The translations under genes were made by a program, and so were the position numbers. From Gnetum montanum (taxonomy: Eukaryota; Streptophyta; Gnetopsida; Gnetales; Gnetaceae), in contig MNCI01006576.1 in NCBI GenBank assembly GCA_015680685.1, forward strand, positions 167,104-194,008: a DNA stretch of 26,905 nucleotides, in the 5' to 3' direction. Under the pieces are notes generated by a model that was not told the origin of the DNA, made no database searches, and saw only the letters and a list, made by a program, of their open reading frames with translations. Below, piece by piece: positions 21,322 to 26,905 of this stretch. Numbering within the stretch: the stretch's first letter is position 1; the number at the start of each line of letters is the position of its first letter.

Positions 21322-21339
21322 TCCTCGACAATGACACTA
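21322..21339 (-). other. Primer binding site, decayed match to tRNA-Asp
   Basis: One base after the 5' LTR the element strand reads TAGTGTCATTGTCGAGGA. Compared with the complement of the plant tRNA-Asp 3' end, TGGCGCCGTTGCCGGGGA, twelve of eighteen bases agree and all six differences are transitions (G to A or C to T), as expected from deamination of methylated cytosine. Athila-type elements commonly use tRNA-Asp. Confidence 0.72.
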
Positions 21340-21340
21340 A

Positions 21341-22158
21341 TGATGAACGGTGAGTATACCTTATGCTTAACCATACGAATCACTAGCGTTCACTCAATGA
21401 TCCAGTTGAATTCTGTAGACTTTAGCTCTCTAAGTACACCCATTTCTAGGAGGTGAATCTAATATTTACAATCATTGTCTTCTCAATTTCACTTATGAAT
21501 TGCAAGTGTATGGTTAACTATAAATGAGGCATTTAATTTTTATCATTTTTTTACGGTTTAATCACCCAAGTGTCAAAAATAAAGCAAATTTAATATGTAA
21601 TTAATCTAGTAACTAACTAACACTTAACTAATCTTAACATAGGCATCCATTCCCACTTTTCATACACATCCTGAACACGTTATACCACCACTAGGATGCC
21701 AAGCATTAAGCGCTACTAGGGTTACCAAGTATTAAACTTATGCTCAAAGTGGCCATGCTTATGTGTTGCCATTTAGCTGATATTAATTGCTTAGTTAAAA
21801 TTCATTAAAGTAGATTGCATGAAAATTAAATGCATAAAGAAAGCATTAATCTATTCCAAGTGCTGCAAGGTTTGATTAGAAAAGCTCATCTCTATTACTA
21901 TTTACACTATCATGCTTAGGTACATCGATGCTCGAATGAAGATTCAGACACTTCTTTGACTCCTACTATGGGCACTTAGAAAATATTCTAACTTTGGAGA
22001 AAAAAATAGCAAGAGCTTCACTAACAACTAATGGAAAAATATTTGAATCATGTGCCTAAGTGCTATATTTATAGGCCATCATGCATCATGTGATATCGGA
22101 TATCTGATAATGCATCATGGGCTCTGATATCAGGGCATGACAAAAAAATGATTCATCA
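21341..22158 (-). repeat. 5' LTR of the inner element (818 bp)
   Basis: TGATGA...TCATCA ends, matched to 12216-13045. TATAAATA is at 22066-22073 (minus). GATATC occurs at 22092-22097, 22099-22104 and 22126-22131, upstream of the TATA box in element orientation. The poly(A) signal site is mutated (plus TCTATT). Confidence 0.92.
22066..22073 (-). promoter_or_regulatory. TATA box in the inner element's 5' LTR
   Basis: TATAAATA on the minus strand, 85 bp from the LTR 5' end; this would have been the promoter of the element's genomic RNA. Confidence 0.6.
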
Positions 22159-22163
22159 GATAG
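22159..22163. repeat. Target site duplication of the inner element, right copy (GATAG)
   Basis: Pairs with AATAG at 12211-12215 with one transition difference. Confidence 0.75.
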
Positions 22164-23300
22164 TCTCTGCAATTTGTTGTAAATGACTTATGGATGGCTT
22201 ATAATCTTGTGGCAATGATGATGGAACTTGTTGTTGAAGATTGGCTTTGGCTTACTATTGTTGTATAGTAGTCTATGTGGTTTCCCCAACATCTGTTTGT
22301 TCTTTCACCTAATCTTTCTATGGTAGTGTTGACTTGAGCATTTTAGCATATGAGGCATTCTGAGAATTCCTAAGGATGTCATTGGTGTACCCTAGGATTT
22401 TAGTATGTTTGCATAGCTTCCTAATGAGGTAAGGGAATGGAAGTATCCCATTTCTTTCCTTCTTTTCTTTAAATCATCTCTATATTTCCATGAAGTAGAG
22501 TTGTGTGATGCTTTCATTATAACTGTCCCATTAGAATTGCACTTCCTCTGGCTACATATATAGATAGCTTGTTTAATCTTTTTGTGGGAAATAGGTGATA
22601 TGTGATAATTTTAAAATAGATTCTTTCTTCCAAAGTCAACTCCTTATACTCCTTGTCTTCCTTGTCATATGCTCTTCTCAACCATAGCTTTCTAGTTTCT
22701 ATGTTTGATCTTGTGGATAGATGTGCTATGTTTGCCCCTTCAATGGGCACATTTAGGGCTTTAGCTATCACCTTGACTAAATATGAAACAGAGACTCCCT
22801 TGATGCTGACTGTTGCATCTTGTTTTTGTTATGCCAAAATTGATAGGTCTCCCGTAAATACCATTCCCTCCTGTTTGAAAGTATGAGCCATAGTGATGAT
22901 GCTTGGAGTTATGTCCTTATTGCTTCTAAAACAAATTCCACAAATGGACCAAAGTTCATCTCCACAATTACTATGGTTAGGATGTCTTTTCATGGATGAT
23001 TTGGAGGCATTCTTGTGATAGCATGAGGTGTTGTCGTTATGATTTTGGTTCTTTTGCCTCTACTTAGGCTGAATGTCTGGTATTAGGAGTTTCCTAATGG
23101 ATGCTAAAGGATTGAGCCTCCTACTCCACATGTTTTGGTTATGGATCTTATTCTTTGGTTTGGCGTCTTCCTTGAAATCATGGTCTTTTGCTTGCAAGCT
23201 GTGAGGATCCTCTTGTTACTCCTCTCTTCGGGACCATCTACAATCATCAAGGATTTAGGAATTATTAAAGTGTATACTCCAATTTTGAAAACTTCTTTCC
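22159..23300 (-). pseudogene. N-terminal part of the outer element's 3' ORF (plant 'putative transposon protein'-like)
   Basis: The longest open piece is 22517-22771 (84 codons). It has KLWLRRAYDKEDKEYKELTL then YFKIITYHLFPTKRLNKLS and ARGSAILMGQL, followed after frame change by GNGILPFPYLIRKLCKH near 22415-22450. This order (Trp-containing segment, an I-x-x-x-x-FP-x-K stretch, a PFPYLI-x-x-LC segment) resembles the plant-specific domain often annotated as putative plant transposon protein, found next to Athila-type pol genes; the match is by memory of the pattern, not a search. The frame reaching the inner element at 22159 continues at 12215 on the other side. Upstream (about 22800-23300) the frame is charged and poorly conserved. 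It is broken by stops and is not expressed as a full protein. Confidence 0.6.
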
Positions 23301-24990
23301 TTTCTCATACCTTTAATTAGATCAAATTCCTAGCTTATTATGATTGCAAGGTTAGAAAAAATTTGAAAAAGAATTCCTATAGGCATTAATTTTCTTATAA
23401 CCCTTCAGAGTTGTCCATTTTGTTCTTGTTTATGGCTCATAATAGTTGGTGTGGTGCATTAAGAGTATTATTTAAGTGTTTCTAGCATTAATGTGATTGA
23501 TTTTTGTTAAATTTTTTTAATTTTTTCCTTCATACTTACCCTTATAATATCCTTTTGGCATTATAAAATCTTGACTCAAGTTGTAACAATATCATGTCAA
23601 GAATCCCCCCCTCCCCGCATGACTAAGTTGAGAATTCTAGGATCAACAAGGTTTAAGAATCACAAAAATTGGAGCTATGAGTGTGGAGTGATGAGCATTG
23701 GAAGTTGGGAGGTTAGTGCTTGACACTTAGAAGAAAAATAGCAAAAAATCCCTTGGCTCCAGAGGGAAAAATGAAAAAAATTTGCTAAGTCCCCACATAT
23801 ACATAGTTTTTATGGGCTCTAATATCAAAGATCGAAGGCAAAATTTTTAAATTTTTCATTAAGATCTAATGAACAAAAATGAGTCATTTTGAATGCTTGG
23901 AAGGTATAGAACATGTTCAAAGGGTCTTGGGCTATGAATGATGCATATTTTTCAAATATTTAACATAGAAAGTTCATCAAGAAGGAATCTTGGGCTATGA
24001 AAGTTCATTAGATGTTGATAAGATGGATGAGATGGGTAGTGAATTCTTGTTGTATGAACAGAAGTATTGAATGGTAAGGGAAGTTTTTATTGATATTTAT
24101 TGTTGTTGGAAGGCTCAAGATGATGTGGCATTGCTTGGCAAGTATAAGATACAATAGTTATACAAGTGGATCCTCCCTAAAGCAAGCTTCAATCTTTAGT
24201 GCACTTGTATAACCATGCCTAAAAGTGTCCTTAGGCCCTTAAGGAGTTGAATGTAATGCATACCTGTTTAGCAAAACACACATGTTAGTATCATGAAGTT
24301 GGAAAAATTACGCTATGTTACACAAAATGACAAGTTATGATTATTCATATAATGAGATGAAATGGACTTAGAAGGAATCGTAAAAATTGGGATGTGAGGT
24401 ATCTTACCATAGGCATAATGAATTCCTTGTGCTTTATTAGTGGTTAAAGTAATCACTAGCCTTTCTATCTAAGCTTCAAACCAAGTGCAAACCACATTCC
24501 AATGACATCACATTGTTTTATTGCTTGGAATTATGATTGTTAGAATACCATTGTTGCAAGGAGTATTGTCACTTGGCATATTATCCATTGGAGGAGTTTA
24601 TTCATTACACTTTTTATTATTTTTTAGATTCTTGAGAAGCTGCCTAGCTTCAAGCATGGGTAACATGTCTTTTTAGGACCCCCAAAAATTTATTTTGTGC
24701 ATGAGCTTTATTTTTTATCTACATCAACCTTACCAAAGGACTACCTTGATGCATGGGCAACATGTCTTTCTAGTGACATGGTAAGGCAACACTTATTGTA
24801 CTCTTACTTCCATTTTTTGTTAAATCTATAGGGATATAATGGAACCTAAGTAACAAGATAGAACTTACAATAGTAATCCAAGAGAACCCAAAAATCCCCT
24901 TGATGTCACACCCTTGACATTCCCTCTTAGTTCTTCACTTTTTGGTCTAGGAATAATGATCACGAGTGTATTCTTAGTTTTATGATGGAA
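23301..24990 (-). other. Noncoding spacer of the outer element; right boundary uncertain
   Basis: AT-rich, no supported frame. The motif ATGGGTAACATGTCTTTC or a close form at 24656 and 24753 is shared with the inner element's integrase-LTR spacer, so this is the matching spacer of the outer element. Related short blocks such as GATGTCACACCCTTGACAT (near 24902) recall inner sequence near 14800. No integrase follows to the right, so the outer element appears truncated or rearranged somewhere near 24990-25200. Confidence 0.55.
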
Positions 24991-26030
24991 AGAATATCAT
25001 TCTAGCCATGGTAAGTGTTGGCACATTTGGTCATTTCATGAAGCAGGCTTAAATTAGTTGAGAATTTTTGAAGAAGTAGCAAAATTTTTAGTTTGAGAGG
25101 AAGAGAATAAGTGCATAAAAGGCATTCTCTTATTTTAAAATATTGGAGCATCATTTCTATAGCAAGCTTGCACAGCCCTGTTGATAAGTACAGAATTATC
25201 AATGTGTTGTTCTACCTTTATAATTCTCTGGGATTATAAATGAATAACCTGATAATTGCAAGTTCAGCAGTCTGGTGCAGGGTGAAGTTATTTCTCCTGT
25301 GAAATTCAAAAATATGTTGTCTAAAATTTCAAGGCTGAGTAAGATATTTTTCTCTGTAAGAAAGATGTTTTTCTCTGCAATAGAAAGGAAAAAGTGGAAT
25401 TTTGCAAAATGAAGGAGGGGCTCTGCATTATTGCAAGGGACCATGGTATGTGAATCAAATTTCACAGTACCAATTAAAAACTGAGTATAGCAATCCATTA
25501 TTTCACAGCACAATTTCAAATAATGCACTCTGCAAAAAAAAAAAAACATTCATGTAGAAAGGCAGAAACAGGATTGTTCAAGGGTTGCCCCAACACTTCA
25601 CCACTGGAATCCCCATTCTCTGTGACCATTTCTGTCCAGTAAAATGTAAGAAAATAAAAACAAAATCTGCAATGATGAGAAGCTAGTGAGGGCCTCGAAA
25701 ACGACACTGTACAAAAACACAGAAACAGAAAACGAAATGCTTACACAGCAACAAAAATATAGCCAAAAGCTGATAGCATTTCTATCATCTAGCATCATAT
25801 AAATATTTTTTTGAAGTATGCTGGGCAGTGGGCCAATGGTCAATGGTACGTGGCACCGTCAGTGCAGGAAAACAGTTACCAAATTCCACAGACATTCTGT
25901 CAAACACTTGCTGCACAAACTTCGTTCCTCCAGTACTCAATACTCAACAAGATTATTCAAATGATCAGATCGTTAACAGTGAATCAACGGAGAAAACTGT
26001 TAGAGAGGTGAAAGAAATCTTGTTCTAGAA
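24991..26030. other. Flanking DNA without a supported gene
   Basis: No similarity to the retroelements was seen. It includes a run of 13 A near 25534-25546 and a short direct repeat of AGATxTTTTTCTCTG (about 25341 and 25362). The minus frames here (for example 25199-25549) are T-rich, low-complexity translations that I do not accept as genes. Confidence 0.45.
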
Positions 26031-26071
26031 AGAGCCGCCGCGCGTAATACTACTTGTAGCCTGTGGGCATT

Positions 26072-26611
26072 TTACAAGCCCAAAATTCCGTTAATTTCAA
26101 GGCTATTCATAGTTTCTGCTGTTGCCGGTGGTGAATCTAGGGAGGACGGATAATATACAGAAGAGAAACTATGGCGCTGGAACAGGGCCTGTGTATCCGT
26201 TGGCTCAGCTTGCCGGGTTTATTGTGTGCGTAAATACTGATTCATAACATTCATTACCGCGGAGGACTGGCCCTGAGTTCCAAAAATACATAACTTTCAA
26301 TGTCCTGTTTTAATGTTTTTGGGCCTTATTTTCGTTTCTAGCCAAGCAATTTCGGTGTACAGAATTGTGCCCGACGAAAAAGCGCGTGGCCTCTCCCGGC
26401 TGAATCCGGTTAGAATTGATGCCGACTCTGAAGCCTGCAACTTCGGCGGAGCTGTTGCCAACTATATAAATGGCGGCAACACAAATGGAGAAGATGTCTC
26501 AGCTACTAGCAAACCGTGCACCGAATTGGTTTTAACTGTTGTAGAATTTTTGGGAGATGTAACTTCCATTACGAATTCAACGGAGGCATGGCCGCGTGTT
26601 GCAGAAGCTCG
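26072..26611 (-). pseudogene. Possible coding relic, product not recognised
   Basis: On the minus strand one frame of 180 codons contains only three internal stops (two TAA/TAG and one TGA, each one C-to-T step from Gln or Arg codons) and ends in TAA at 26072-26074. The translation is rich in Ser, Pro, Thr and Ala, for example SSVYYPSSLDSPPATAETMN near the C-terminus, like a disordered transcription-factor tail. There is a competing 100-codon frame on the plus strand at 26313-26615 (contains ARGLSRLNPVRIDADSEACN), which starts beside a possible splice acceptor TTTTCGTTTCTAG at 26341. The CpG-rich composition supports some genic origin, but I cannot decide the strand or name a family. Confidence 0.2.
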
Positions 26612-26615
26612 CTAA

Positions 26616-26905
26616 ACAAAATCAGCACTTGGCCGGATAACGAAGTGCCTTTATCACAAATGTTTCCAAGGTTCTTATTATAATAAGGTTTCTCATAAAT
26701 TAAAGATGGAACGCTTCGACTTGTTTATCCAAGGACGTTATGGAGTGGATTTGAATGAAATGAGAATAATATTTTGATAAAGATCAAAGGAAACATATGA
26801 AGACTATGCACTCTTTACAGTACCAAATACAGAAATGCCTGAGGAGAAATGGTTTGGAGTTTGAGTCACGTGTTGTGGACCATTGGAAGGTAGTATTTTC
26901 ATATC
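26616..26905. other. Right edge, nothing recognised
   Basis: AT-rich sequence with a 14-bp palindrome CTTATTATAATAAG at 26674-26687. No gene seen. Confidence 0.4.

Larger units (their letters stand above)
12216..22158 (-). mobile_element. Complete but decayed Athila-like Ty3/gypsy LTR retrotransposon (9943 bp)
   Basis: All structural parts are in order on the minus strand: 5' LTR (21341-22158), PBS, leader, gag, protease, RT, RNase H, integrase, a spacer of about 2.2 kb, PPT and 3' LTR (12216-13045), flanked by a 5-bp duplication. The order PR-RT-RH-IN is that of Ty3/gypsy. VFMDDFS in the RT, the tRNA-Asp-like PBS and the lack of a chromodomain suggest the Athila branch. In a segment of about 265 bp the two LTRs differ at roughly one base in eight by eye, so the insertion is old. 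Every domain carries stops. It has no 3' ORF of the kind seen in the outer element. It is inserted in that element's 3' ORF. Confidence 0.92.

Noticed and set aside
25199-25549. 116-codon minus-strand frame as a gene
   Set aside because: Translation is Phe/Leu/Ile-rich from a T-rich strand with a short internal repeat; no motif, and no flanking exon or signal.

Overview
The window looks like gene-poor nuclear DNA of a seed plant, and a large gymnosperm-type genome is plausible but not proven. The support is a P-class pentatricopeptide repeat (PPR) gene of the land-plant mitochondrial type, a Ty3/gypsy element with an Athila-like VFMDDFS reverse transcriptase motif and a decayed tRNA-Asp primer site, and old nested transposons whose stop codons are mostly C-to-T or G-to-A changes. 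One ambiguous base lies at 17796.

Layout. 1-706 is the right-hand part of an LTR (element on the minus strand, running off the left edge). It sits inside a decayed LINE (707 to about 3625, plus strand), which itself holds a small tRNA-like insertion (2041-2155). The only convincing intact gene is a two-exon PPR gene on the plus strand (start 4110, stop at 7494, GT-AG intron 4467-6255, 531 codons). Downstream, 7.6-9.4 kb is mostly featureless, with a short tandem repeat (8480-8590) and a tRNA-derived SINE-like sequence split by a 382-bp Tourist-like MITE (8897-9278, TTA duplication).

From 9479 to about 24990 there are two nested Athila-like LTR retrotransposons, both on the minus strand. The outer one is represented by its 3' LTR (9479-10339), a 3' open reading frame interrupted by the inner element (10545-12215 and 22159 to about 23300), and a noncoding spacer to about 24990; its gag, pol and 5' LTR are not seen. 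The inner one (12216-22158) is structurally complete: LTRs 12216-13045 and 21341-22158, 5-bp target duplication with one mismatch, PBS, gag, protease, RT, RNase H, integrase and PPT. Its coding regions are full of stops. Rejoining the outer sequence across the inner element, minus one 5-bp duplication, keeps one reading frame, which is strong evidence for the nesting.

25.0-26.9 kb returns to unrelated sequence. A CpG-rich block (about 26030-26620) resembles the CpG-rich first exon of the PPR gene and may mark a gene or gene relic, but I do not recognise a product.

The genes do not form a pathway: one host RNA-binding protein gene is surrounded by successive transposon insertions. I see no CRISPR array, no functional tRNA or rRNA gene, and no clear sign of a novel multi-gene system.
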